From: Desulfomicrobiaceae bacterium
Lineage (GTDB): Bacteria > Desulfobacterota > Desulfovibrionia > Desulfovibrionales > Desulfomicrobiaceae
DNA length: 15,588 nt
Direction: 5' to 3'
NCBI GenBank assembly: GCA_003530935.1
Contig: DPEO01000057.1
Span: 1 to 15,588, forward strand
The position numbers and the translations under genes are program-made. This document shows, piece after piece, positions 8,124 through 14,783 of this stretch (within the stretch, counting starts at the first letter, position 1; every line of letters starts with the position of its first letter). A model generated the notes under the pieces. The model was given only the letters and a program-made list of their open reading frames with translations, was not told where the DNA came from and searched no databases.

Positions 8124-9560
8124 ATGCAACAGCGACGGATTTGGCCATGGGTGGCCGCGCTCCTTGGTGTGGCGCTCCTTGGCGGGTTGGCCCCGGCATG
8201 GGCCGCAGGTGGAGACTTGCATCATGCCGCCGAGGAGATTGGGAAAGAATTGGGCGCATTGTGGGTCATCCCCTTTGCCTGCATGCTCCTTTCCATTGCC
8301 GTCATGCCGCTTACCGTGCCGCATTTCTGGCACCATCACTACGGCAAGGTGGCGGCCTTCTGGGGGTTGGCGTTTCTTGTCCCCTTTGCCCTGACCCACG
8401 GCTTCGACTTGGCCCTCTACGAAGTGGTGCATACCGCGCTTCTGGAGTACATTCCCTTCATCATCTTGCTCTTTTCCCTCTTTACCATCGCCGGCGGGGT
8501 GTGCCTCACCGGCAGCCTCGTGGGCACGCCCAAGGTGAACGCAGGGCTCCTGCTTTTGGGCACGATCTTGGCGAGCTGGATGGGAACCACCGGCGCGGCC
8601 ATGCTGCTGATCCGGCCGCTTCTTCGCGCCATCGCGCACCGCAAGTACAAGGTGCACACCGTGGTGTTCTTCATTTTTCTCGTGGCCAATATCGGCGGCT
8701 CGCTCACGCCGCTGGGAGACCCGCCGCTCTTCTTGGGCTTCCTCAAGGGGGTGTCGTTCTTCTGGACCACGGTGCACCTCTTCGTGCCCATGGTCGTGCT
8801 CGCCGCCATTTTGCTGACCCTGTACCTGATTGTGGATACCGTGCTCTTCAACAAGGAAGGCCGCCCCACGCCGCCGGAAGCCAAGGGGAAACTTGGGTTG
8901 GAAGGCACCCATAACCTCCTGCTCTTGGGAGGTGTCGTCGGCGGGGTGCTCATGAGTGGCATGTGGAACCCGGGCACAGGCTTTGACGTGTATCATGTGC
9001 ACGTGGAGCTGCAAAACGTGGTACGGGATATCCTGCTGCTCATCCTGGCGGGCATCAGCCTCAAGACCACCAGTTTTGAGACCCGGCGCAAGAACGAGTT
9101 CGATTGGGAGCCCATCCGCGAAGTGGCCAAGCTCTTTGCCGGCATCTTCCTCTCCATGATCCCGGCCATCGCCATCTTGCGCGCCGGCGAGGAAGGGGCC
9201 CTGCGGAGCATCATCGCCTTGGTGTCCGAGAACGGCCAGCCCAACCATGCCATGTATTTTTGGCTCACCGGCGTGCTGTCGAGCTTTTTGGACAATGCGC
9301 CGACCTATTTGGTGTTCTTCAATACCGCTGGCGGTGATGCCCAGGTGCTCATGCAGGAAGTGACCACTCTCCTGGCGATTTCCGCCGGAGCGGTATTCAT
9401 GGGCGCCAACACCTATATCGGCAATGCGCCCAACTTCATGGTGCGTTCCATCGCGGAATCCACAGGCGTGAAGATGCCGAGTTTCTTCGGCTATATGGCA
9501 TGGTCTATTGGAATTCTGGTTCCGTGCTTCATTTTGATGACGGTGCTATTTTTCCTCTAA
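8124..9560 (+). CDS. NhaD/CitMHS-like sodium:proton antiporter family membrane protein
   Basis: This is a 478-residue polytopic inner-membrane protein of the ion transporter superfamily, resembling the proteins usually annotated as sodium:proton antiporters (putative citrate transporter-like, CitMHS_2 group). The N-terminus has a Lys/Arg start, a hydrophobic stretch and an AWA-AGG site that looks like a cleavable signal peptide. Conserved loops are MGTTGAAMLLIRPLLRA (residues 153-169), NIGGSLTPLGDPP (189-201), DNAPTY (390-395) and GNAPNFMVRSIAE (433-445); the two half-repeats follow the NhaD/ArsB plan. A His-rich patch (HFWHHHYG, about 67-74) is unusual. AGGAGG precedes the ATG. The transported ion is inferred only. 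The universal stress gene follows after 28 bp. Confidence 0.85.
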   Translation: MQQRRIWPWVAALLGVALLGGLAPAWAAGGDLHHAAEEIGKELGALWVIPFACMLLSIAVMPLTVPHFWHHHYGKVAAFWGLAFLVPFALTHGFDLALYEVVHTALLEYIPFIILLFSLFTIAGGVCLTGSLVGTPKVNAGLLLLGTILASWMGTTGAAMLLIRPLLRAIAHRKYKVHTVVFFIFLVANIGGSLTPLGDPPLFLGFLKGVSFFWTTVHLFVPMVVLAAILLTLYLIVDTVLFNKEGRPTPPEAKGKLGLEGTHNLLLLGGVVGGVLMSGMWNPGTGFDVYHVHVELQNVVRDILLLILAGISLKTTSFETRRKNEFDWEPIREVAKLFAGIFLSMIPAIAILRAGEEGALRSIIALVSENGQPNHAMYFWLTGVLSSFLDNAPTYLVFFNTAGGDAQVLMQEVTTLLAISAGAVFMGANTYIGNAPNFMVRSIAESTGVKMPSFFGYMAWSIGILVPCFILMTVLFFL

Positions 9561-9588
9561 TGGTGAAGAGGAATATCGTGGAGGATTT

Positions 9589-10053
9589 ATGATCAAGATT
9601 GAACGCGTCCTTGTTCCTGTGGATGGCTCCGATTCATCCCGTAACGCGGCAAAATATGCGACTCACTTACTCAATGTTCGAAATCCGGTGCTCTATCTTC
9701 TGCATGTCTATGAGCCTATCAATATGACTATCGGTGGAGATGAGGCTGCCATGTTGCGTGCAGAGGAGCAGGCGAAATCCATGGCGATGCTTGAGGATTA
9801 TAAGAAGATGCTTGAGCCCTGTGGCATGCGCATTGAGCTCATTGCCCGTGAAGGCCGGCCGGGGTATGACATCCTCGATGTGCAGGAGGAGTATGACTGC
9901 GACCTCATTGTGATTGGATCTCGGGGGCTTTCGGCCTTGGAAGGGGTCATTATGGGCAGTGTGGTGACTCACGTGCTCCAAGGGGCCCAATGCCCGGTGC
10001 TGGTGACGCGTAACCTGCGCCACAAGTATCTGCAGGGCGCCTGCGGAATATGA
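9589..10053 (+). CDS. Universal stress protein (UspA family), ATP-binding type
   Basis: This 154-residue single-domain Usp has the N-terminal beta strand IERVLVPVDGSDSS and the ATP-binding signature G-2x-G-9x-G(S): GSRG at 110-113 and GS at 123-124, so it should bind nucleotide. GTGGAGG lies just upstream of the ATG. By eye the gene is less GC-rich at third positions than its neighbours, a feature that starts at the tail of the antiporter gene. It is probably co-transcribed with the antiporter and may modulate it or serve ion or energy stress; this link rests only on position. A strong terminator follows. Confidence 0.93.
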   Translation: MIKIERVLVPVDGSDSSRNAAKYATHLLNVRNPVLYLLHVYEPINMTIGGDEAAMLRAEEQAKSMAMLEDYKKMLEPCGMRIELIAREGRPGYDILDVQEEYDCDLIVIGSRGLSALEGVIMGSVVTHVLQGAQCPVLVTRNLRHKYLQGACGI

Positions 10054-10080
10054 CGTTTGGAACTGCTGCCAATGTGCTTT

Positions 10081-10113
10081 CCCGGCCAGGGGGTTCTGGC
10101 CGGGATTTTTTTT
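10081..10113 (+). terminator. Rho-independent terminator after the universal stress gene
   Basis: Perfect 9-bp stem CCCGGCCAG / CTGGCCGGG (10081-10089 with 10096-10104), loop GGGGTT, then A and eight T. It ends the bioA-antiporter-usp transcript and isolates the following tauE gene. Confidence 0.93.
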
Positions 10114-10144
10114 GAGGAGAGGTCCATGAGGGGGTTGACGATTC

Positions 10145-10160
10145 TGTGATTTTTATCACA
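10145..10160. promoter_or_regulatory. CRP/FNR-family (CRP- or HcpR-like) operator upstream of tauE
   Basis: TGTGATTTTTATCACA is a perfect TGTGA-N6-TCACA palindrome, continued by one A on the right. It matches the E. coli CRP consensus and, as I recall it, the TTGTGA-N6-TCACAA motif proposed for HcpR in Desulfovibrio. It sits 40 bp upstream of the tauE start in an AT-rich intergenic patch. A TTGACG hexamer (10135-10140) lies immediately upstream, but no good -10 box falls at the usual distance; the weak candidates are TAGATG (10164) and the A-run from 10172. Whether a bound protein would activate or repress is therefore open. Confidence 0.55.
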
Positions 10161-10199
10161 AAGTAGATGTGTAAAAAAATACAGCAGGGGGAGAGGGTT

Positions 10200-11072
10200 A
10201 TGATGTTTTCCACTGCAGGTATCGAAGTGGCGTGGTGGGTGCCGCCGATGACGGCCTTTGCCATTTCGCTGGGCACTTCCATGGGCGGGGTATCCGGGGC
10301 GTTTCTTCTTCTTCCTTTTCAGATGTCGGTGCTGGGGTATGTGCACCCTTCGGTGAGCGCCACCAACCAGCTCTTCAACGTGGTGGCCATCCCCAGCGGA
10401 GTGTGGCGCTACGCCAAGGAAGGGCGCATGGTGTGGCCGCTCACCTGGGCCGTGGTGCTGGGTACCTTGCCCGGGGTGTTTCTCGGCGCGATGTTGCGCG
10501 TGGCCTATTTGCCGGATCCGCGGCGTTTCAAGCTGTTTGCCGCCCTGGTGCTCGCCTATATCGGCGCGTGTATGGTGCGTGATCTGTGGCGCGGCGGCGG
10601 TAAAAAGGACACCGGCCATGGCGTGGTGGAGGTGGAGGCCTGGAATTGGCGGCAGGTGGCGTTTACCTTTCAAGGAAGGCGGTATCAGGCCCCAGTGTGG
10701 GGGATTTTTGTCCTTTGCCTGGTGGTGGGCGTCGTGGGGGGCGTGTACGGCATCGGCGGTGGCGCCATCGTGGCCCCGTTCTTTGTGTCCATCTTCGGTC
10801 TGCCGGTGTACGCTGTGGCTGGCGCGGCGCTCATGGGTACGTGCGTGACTTCCGTGGCTGGGGTGATCTTCTACCAGGCCATTGCTCCGTGGTATCCGCA
10901 CCTTTCCGTTGCCCCGGACTGGAAGCTGGGCCTGCTTTTTGGCCTGGGCGGCATGGCGGGCATGTATCTGGGGGCGCGCTGCCAGCGTTTCGTGCCGTCG
11001 CGGGTCATCAAGGCCGGCTTGGTGTTGGTCCTTTGGGGTACTGCCGCCAAGTACGTGGTGGAGTTTATGTAA
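10200..11072 (+). CDS. TauE/SafE-family sulfite/sulfur-anion exporter
   Basis: This 290-residue membrane protein has about eight hydrophobic segments in two half-repeats. Each half carries the family's glycine-rich turn: GTSMGGVSGAFLLLPF in the first half and GGVYGIGGGAIVAPF in the second. Family members move sulfite, sulfoacetate or other sulfur-containing or organic anions across the inner membrane. A GGGGGAGAGG ribosome site lies just before tandem ATG codons at 10200 and 10203; I chose the first. An in-frame ATG at 10167 lacks a site and would overlap the promoter region. It appears monocistronic, with a CRP/HcpR-like palindrome upstream. The substrate is not shown by sequence. Confidence 0.9.
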   Translation: MMFSTAGIEVAWWVPPMTAFAISLGTSMGGVSGAFLLLPFQMSVLGYVHPSVSATNQLFNVVAIPSGVWRYAKEGRMVWPLTWAVVLGTLPGVFLGAMLRVAYLPDPRRFKLFAALVLAYIGACMVRDLWRGGGKKDTGHGVVEVEAWNWRQVAFTFQGRRYQAPVWGIFVLCLVVGVVGGVYGIGGGAIVAPFFVSIFGLPVYAVAGAALMGTCVTSVAGVIFYQAIAPWYPHLSVAPDWKLGLLFGLGGMAGMYLGARCQRFVPSRVIKAGLVLVLWGTAAKYVVEFM

Positions 11073-11398
11073 AGCGGCACGCAATGCTTTGGCCAGGCGG
11101 TGGGCTTGCTCCAAGCGGGGCATGGTGCGCTGCAACGAGGCACCCATGGCCACAGGCGCTTGGTGTGAGGAAAATCCCATCGTTGGGGTGGCTGCAGCGT
11201 TCTGACTTTCATGGAACCCATGAGTGCAGAAAGATTCCGTCTCTTCCGGCTTGCAGTCCTCCATGGGGCGCAAGAAATTGCCCCCTTGGATCCAGACCTT
11301 TGCCGACATCCGGCGGCGCCAAGACTACTCCGTGCGGCTGCAGGCCCTTGGCGGAGTCGCTGGCCCGGGACGTCCGGATGGGAGTTTTTGCTTTCTGG
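11073..11398. other. Stretch with no recognisable gene between tauE and the rplU promoter
   Basis: I found no convincing gene here. Open frames exist on both strands, including one on the minus strand beginning at 11309 that runs antisense into tauE. None has a good ribosome site or a recognisable motif. No terminator with a T-run is visible after tauE. A small RNA or a decayed gene remains possible. Confidence 0.4.
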
Positions 11399-11427
11399 TT
11401 GACGTCAGCGCCATCGCCGCGTACAGA
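11399..11427 (+). promoter_or_regulatory. Probable sigma-70-type promoter for rplU-rpmA-obgE-proB
   Basis: TTGACG (11399-11404) and TACAGA (11422-11427) are separated by exactly 17 bp. The -35 box matches the consensus at 5 of 6 positions; the -10 box is weak, at 3 of 6. It would give a leader of about 70 nt before the rplU ATG, placing it correctly for this housekeeping operon. Confidence 0.45.
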
Positions 11428-11507
11428 AGGCATCCCTCTCGACGGCAAGGCGTGACGTCCGCGCAGCATGCTTCGGGCGTCGTTCACTTTTTTGGAGGTC
11501 ATATACA

Positions 11508-11825
11508 ATGTTCGCGATCGTAGAAACGGGCGGGAAGCAGTTCCGGGTGGAAGAAGGGCTGCAGTTCAAGGCGCCCAAGATGGAGGCCGAGGTCGGCGCG
11601 GAGATCGCTCTGGACCGGGTGCTTTTGGTGCAGGGTGAGTCCGGTCTCAAGGTGGGACAGCCGCTGGTGGAAGGCGCTGTGGTGCGCTGCCAGGTGGTGG
11701 ATCATGGCCGGGACAAAAAGATCATCGTTTTCAAGAAAAAGCGCCGCAAGGGCTATAGCAAAAAGCAGGGCCACCGTCAGGACTTCACTTTGGTGAAGGT
11801 GACGGGTATCGAGGCCGCACTCTAG
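11508..11825 (+). CDS. rplU: 50S ribosomal protein L21
   Basis: L21 binds 23S rRNA in the large subunit. The 105-residue product has the family start MFAIVETGGKQFRVEEG, the basic KKIIVFKKKRRKGYSKKQGHRQ segment that contacts rRNA, and the ending FTLVKVTGI. The length is normal. TTTGGAGG lies eight bases before the ATG. It heads the rplU-rpmA-obgE-proB cluster. Confidence 0.98.
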   Translation: MFAIVETGGKQFRVEEGLQFKAPKMEAEVGAEIALDRVLLVQGESGLKVGQPLVEGAVVRCQVVDHGRDKKIIVFKKKRRKGYSKKQGHRQDFTLVKVTGIEAAL

Positions 11826-11834
11826 GAGGACGTC

Positions 11835-12101
11835 ATGGCACATAAAAAGGCAGGCGGAAGTTCTCGGAACGGACGCGACAGCGCAGGTCGGCGGTTGGGT
11901 GTCAAGAAATTCGGCGGCCAGCAGGTGCTCGCGGGAAATATCCTGGTGCGGCAGCGGGGTACCAAGTTTCATCCTGGTGTCAACGTGGGCAAGGGCAAGG
12001 ACGATACCTTGTTCGCCCTGGTGGATGGCGTGGTGCAGTTTGAGAAGTATTCCCGCAAGAATGTGGTGAAGACTCGGGTAAACGTGGTGCCGGTGGCCTA
12101 G
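11835..12101 (+). CDS. rpmA: 50S ribosomal protein L27
   Basis: L27 lies near the peptidyl-transferase centre, with its N-terminal tail reaching the P-site tRNA. The 88-residue product begins MAHKKAGGSSRNGRDSAG, the unprocessed Gram-negative form without the cleavable Firmicutes extension, followed by GVKKFGGQQVLAGNILVRQRGT. It begins 9 bp after the rplU stop with an AGGAGG ribosome site, so the two ribosomal genes are surely co-transcribed. A hairpin with a T-run follows before obgE. Confidence 0.98.
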   Translation: MAHKKAGGSSRNGRDSAGRRLGVKKFGGQQVLAGNILVRQRGTKFHPGVNVGKGKDDTLFALVDGVVQFEKYSRKNVVKTRVNVVPVA

Positions 12102-12125
12102 CGCCGGGTCCCGTTTGTTTTCTTG

Positions 12126-12160
12126 GCCGCTCGGGAGTTCCGGGCGGCTTTTGTGTTTTT
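12126..12160 (+). terminator. Terminator-like hairpin between rpmA and obgE
   Basis: The 9-bp stem GCCGCTCGG / CCGGGCGGC (12126-12134 with 12140-12148, one G-U pair) has the loop GAGTT and is followed by TTTTGTGTTTTT. It could partly terminate, giving more ribosomal protein mRNA than obgE-proB mRNA. No separate promoter for obgE is evident in the remaining 27 bp. Confidence 0.75.
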
Positions 12161-12187
12161 GGGCAGCGGTCGGCAAGGGAGGAGCCA

Positions 12188-13252
12188 ATGCGTTTTGTGG
12201 ATGAAGCCCGGATCCTTGTGCGTTCCGGACACGGGGGCCGGGGATGTGTCTCCTTTCGACGGGAGAAGTATATCCCCAAGGGCGGCCCGGACGGTGGGGA
12301 TGGCGGCGCAGGCGGAGATGTCATCGTGCGAGCTTCGAGCCGGCTTTTGACGCTGTATGACTATCGCCACCAGTCGGTGCAGGAAGCGGAAAACGGCCGC
12401 CCTGGAGGGGGCAGCATGTGCTTTGGCCGCGCCGGTGCGCCCAAGATCGTGGAAGTGCCTGTGGGAACCTTGGTCTTCGAGGAGACCGAAGACGGCGAGG
12501 TGCTTTTGGCGGATTTGGCCTCCGACGGCCAGGAGATCGTCGTCGCCCGCGGGGGGCGCGGGGGCAAGGGCAACGCCCACTTCAAGTCCGCCACCATGCG
12601 CACGCCGCGTTTTGCCCAGCCTGGCGAGCCCGGGGAGGAGAAGCGTCTGCGTCTGGAGCTCAAGGTCTTTGCCGACGCAGGGCTGCTGGGGCTTCCCAAC
12701 GCCGGAAAATCCACATTTCTTTCGCGTATTTCTGCTGCACGGCCCAAGATCGCGCCCTATCCCTTCACGACGCTCACCCCGCAGCTTGGGGTGGTGGAAC
12801 ACCCCGCAGGCGCCCGCATGGTGGTGGCCGACATTCCCGGCCTGGTTGAGGGTGCCCATGCCGGCGTCGGCCTGGGCCACACCTTTTTGCGCCACGTGGA
12901 GCGCACCCGGTTCCTCGTGCACCTGGCAGCGGCCCCGGACGTGGAAGGCGAGGATCCGGGCGCGGTGTTCGCCATGCTCAACGAGGAACTCCGCCTCTTT
13001 GACGCGACTCTTGCCCAAAAGCCGCAACTGCTCGTGGTCAACAAGATCGATCTCTTGGACGCCTCGGCGCGTGCGCGTCTTGCCCAGGCGCTTTCCGCCG
13101 CGGGCATTTCGGCGCTCTTCATGTCCGCGCTGGACGGCGAGGGGGTGGAGGCGGTAGTGGCCGCCATGTGGGCCATGCTGGAGACCGCCGAAGCTTCAGC
13201 CGTGGCCTCAAATCCGGATTCCGAGGGGAAGGGGGATGGGAGACTGGCGTGA
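12188..13252 (+). CDS. obgE: GTPase Obg/CgtA
   Basis: This is an essential ribosome-associated GTPase in 50S maturation and stress signalling, 354 residues long. The glycine-rich Obg fold covers residues 1-158 (YIPKGGPDGGDGGAGG, then ARGGRGGKGNAHFKS). The G domain shows the P-loop GLPNAGKST (168-176), the switch region PYPFTTLTP, DIPGLVEG (215-222), NKID (285-288) and a G5 SAL near 313. The segment GRPGGGSMCFGRAGAPK replaces the more usual NG-K-G-GEDL-type loop, as in several relatives. There is a short Ser/Asp/Gly-rich tail. GGGAGGAGCC precedes the ATG, and the 3' end overlaps proB by 17 bp. Confidence 0.97.
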   Translation: MRFVDEARILVRSGHGGRGCVSFRREKYIPKGGPDGGDGGAGGDVIVRASSRLLTLYDYRHQSVQEAENGRPGGGSMCFGRAGAPKIVEVPVGTLVFEETEDGEVLLADLASDGQEIVVARGGRGGKGNAHFKSATMRTPRFAQPGEPGEEKRLRLELKVFADAGLLGLPNAGKSTFLSRISAARPKIAPYPFTTLTPQLGVVEHPAGARMVVADIPGLVEGAHAGVGLGHTFLRHVERTRFLVHLAAAPDVEGEDPGAVFAMLNEELRLFDATLAQKPQLLVVNKIDLLDASARARLAQALSAAGISALFMSALDGEGVEAVVAAMWAMLETAEASAVASNPDSEGKGDGRLA

Positions 13253-14375
13253 GGAGCGGCGTCGGGCCGTGGAAAGTGCCCGGCGGGTGGTGATCAAAGT
13301 CGGCAGCGCGGTGCTCACCTGTCCGGAAGGCTTGGACATGCGGGTTGTGAGCCGGTTGGTGGATCAGGTGGCGGCCCTGCATGACCGGGGGGTGGAAGTC
13401 GTCCTCGTGACCTCTGGGGCCGTGGCTGCGGGGCGTTCGGTGGTGGGCCGAAGTGCGTGTGCCTGCCTGGTGCACAAGCAGGCTGCTTCCGCCGTCGGGC
13501 AAAGCCGTCTCATGCATGCCTATGACGAGGCCTTTGCCCGTTTTGGCAAGATTTCGGCCCAGGTGCTCCTCACCAAGGACGATCTGCGCAGCCGGGAGCG
13601 CTTCCTCAATGCTCGCAACACCATGACCGAGCTTCTCGCGTGGAAGGTCATTCCCGTGGTCAACGAAAACGACACCGTGGCCGTGCAGGAGCTCAAGTTC
13701 GGCGACAACGACGCCTTGTCGGTCATGGTGGCCAACCTGGTGGGGGCGGATCTGGTGGTGAACCTCACCTCCGCCCCCGGGGTTTTTGACGACAATCCCC
13801 TGGAAAATCCGGCGGCCACGCTCCTTGCGTGCATTGAAGACATCGAGAGTCTCCCCCTTGCCGCCATGTGTCGGGGCAAGACCCAGGCCGGTACCGGCGG
13901 GATGCTCAGCAAGCTTTTGGCCGCTCGGCGTGCCGCCCGTTTGGGTATCCCCACCATCATCGTCTCGGGCCGGGAGAAATTTGCCCTGGAGCGGATCTTT
14001 GCCGGGGAAGCGCTGGGGACCTGGGTGCGGCCCAAGCGAAACATTTCCGGGCGGAAGTTCTGGCTCGCCTACCACTTGGATCCCGCAGGCGTGGTGCAGG
14101 TGGACGCAGGCGCGGCCCAGGCCCTGCGCTCCCGCGGCAAGAGCCTCCTTGCCGCCGGTGTCGTGGGCGTGGAAGGCCAGTTCGGCGTGGGTGCTCTGGT
14201 GAAGGTCGTGGACCCCGAAGGTACTACCATCGGTGTTGGGCTGACGAATTTCAAGGCCGCAGAGCTGCGGCGCATCCAAGGGCTTTCTTCGGCGGAGATC
14301 ACGGCGCTTTTGGGCGTCTGTCCGCACCCGGAAGTCATCCATCGCGACAACCTCGTCCTGGACGAGACGTTGTAG
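13236..14375 (+). CDS. proB: Glutamate 5-kinase ProB with C-terminal PUA domain
   Basis: This enzyme phosphorylates glutamate to gamma-glutamyl phosphate, the first and usually proline-inhibited step of proline synthesis. It is 379 residues long, the full two-domain length. The amino acid kinase domain shows VVIKVGSAVLT (residues 18-28), VTSGAVAAG, NENDTV (143-148), FGDND (155-159) and GTGGM (219-223); the PUA domain covers roughly 285-360. The start lies inside the end of obgE, preceded by a purine-rich GAGGGGAAGGGGG site, and overlaps it by 17 bp, so it is translationally coupled. A terminator follows 52 bp after the stop. Confidence 0.97.
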   Translation: MGDWREERRRAVESARRVVIKVGSAVLTCPEGLDMRVVSRLVDQVAALHDRGVEVVLVTSGAVAAGRSVVGRSACACLVHKQAASAVGQSRLMHAYDEAFARFGKISAQVLLTKDDLRSRERFLNARNTMTELLAWKVIPVVNENDTVAVQELKFGDNDALSVMVANLVGADLVVNLTSAPGVFDDNPLENPAATLLACIEDIESLPLAAMCRGKTQAGTGGMLSKLLAARRAARLGIPTIIVSGREKFALERIFAGEALGTWVRPKRNISGRKFWLAYHLDPAGVVQVDAGAAQALRSRGKSLLAAGVVGVEGQFGVGALVKVVDPEGTTIGVGLTNFKAAELRRIQGLSSAEITALLGVCPHPEVIHRDNLVLDETL

Positions 14376-14427
14376 CACCGCAAGTTCCCCGTGCACACTC
14401 CCGCTTTTCATTGGCGCGGGTGCGTTG

Positions 14428-14454
14428 TCCTGCATTTTGATGCAGGATTTTTTT
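14428..14454 (+). terminator. Rho-independent terminator after proB
   Basis: Perfect 8-bp stem TCCTGCAT / ATGCAGGA with a TTTG loop, followed by seven T. It ends the rplU-rpmA-obgE-proB transcript. Confidence 0.88.
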
Positions 14455-14455
14455 G

Positions 14456-14480
14456 TATGTATTTTTTTTGAAAATACATA
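14456..14480. repeat. AT-rich 10-bp perfect inverted repeat, possible operator
   Basis: TATGTATTTT (14456-14465) and AAAATACATA (14471-14480) are perfect inverted arms around TTTTG. The right arm overlaps the putative -35 box of the next promoter, which is where a repressor site would sit. It could also act as a weak second terminator, since more T-rich sequence follows. The regulator is unknown. Confidence 0.6.
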
Positions 14481-14495
14481 TTCTTTTTATATATT
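14468..14495 (+). promoter_or_regulatory. Probable promoter of the zinc-ribbon/YedE pair
   Basis: TTGAAA (14468-14473) and TATATT (14490-14495) lie 16 bp apart, each matching the sigma-70 consensus at 5 of 6 positions. They sit in a stretch (about 14448-14510) that is about 84% A+T by my count, within GC-rich DNA. A start near 14502 would leave a leader of about 50 nt before the ATG at 14551. Confidence 0.55.
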
Positions 14496-14550
14496 TGTTA
14501 AGACAATTGGACTCCGTCTGGGAAAGCGCCGTATGCGGCGCTTATTTTCT

Positions 14551-14766
14551 ATGGAATTGATGTTTGTATGCCCAGAATGCGGAGAGGTTTTCTCCCAGAG
14601 CACCTGGTCCATCGAGGAGCGTCTGCAGGTGGAGGAAACGGAGATCGAGGGCCGCGTCGTACGTGGTCTCGTGCGGGTGCATTGCCCTTTGTGTGGTAAG
14701 GTGCACCGCTACACTCCGGATGCAGTGCTCTGCCCCGTGATATCGAGGCCGGAGCACGGAATATGA
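14551..14766 (+). CDS. Small zinc-ribbon protein upstream of yedE, family not recognised
   Basis: The 71-residue protein has two CxxC knuckles, CPEC (Cys 7, 10) and CPLC (Cys 45, 48), plus a His at 52 and a Cys at 61, so it very likely binds one zinc as a zinc ribbon. I do not recognise the family. The start is uncertain: ATG codons at 14533, 14551 and 14560 all fit and none has a strong ribosome site. A six-base-pair hairpin (AGCGCC / GGCGCT, 14525-14542) lies in the leader and holds the 14533 ATG in its loop. The stop overlaps or closely precedes the YedE start, so a link to selenium handling is possible but inferred only from position. Confidence 0.7.
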   Translation: MELMFVCPECGEVFSQSTWSIEERLQVEETEIEGRVVRGLVRVHCPLCGKVHRYTPDAVLCPVISRPEHGI

Positions 14767-14783
14767 CTACCGAGGAGGAGGAT

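Noticed and set aside
5914..8259. 781-codon minus-strand open frame
   Set aside because: It runs across queA in the wrong frame and antisense to bioA; the translation is low-complexity, without any domain.
9969..11309. 446-codon minus-strand open frame antisense to tauE; its first 80 residues lie in the gene-poor gap
   Set aside because: There is no ribosome site at 11309 and no recognisable motif, and most of it is opposite tauE. The first part cannot be fully excluded, so the gap is reported as unexplained.
11433..11500. Imperfect inverted repeat in the rplU leader (GTGACG ... CGTTCAC), considered as a ribosomal-protein leader
   Set aside because: The stem is bulged and short, and I cannot match it to a known L21 leader by eye.
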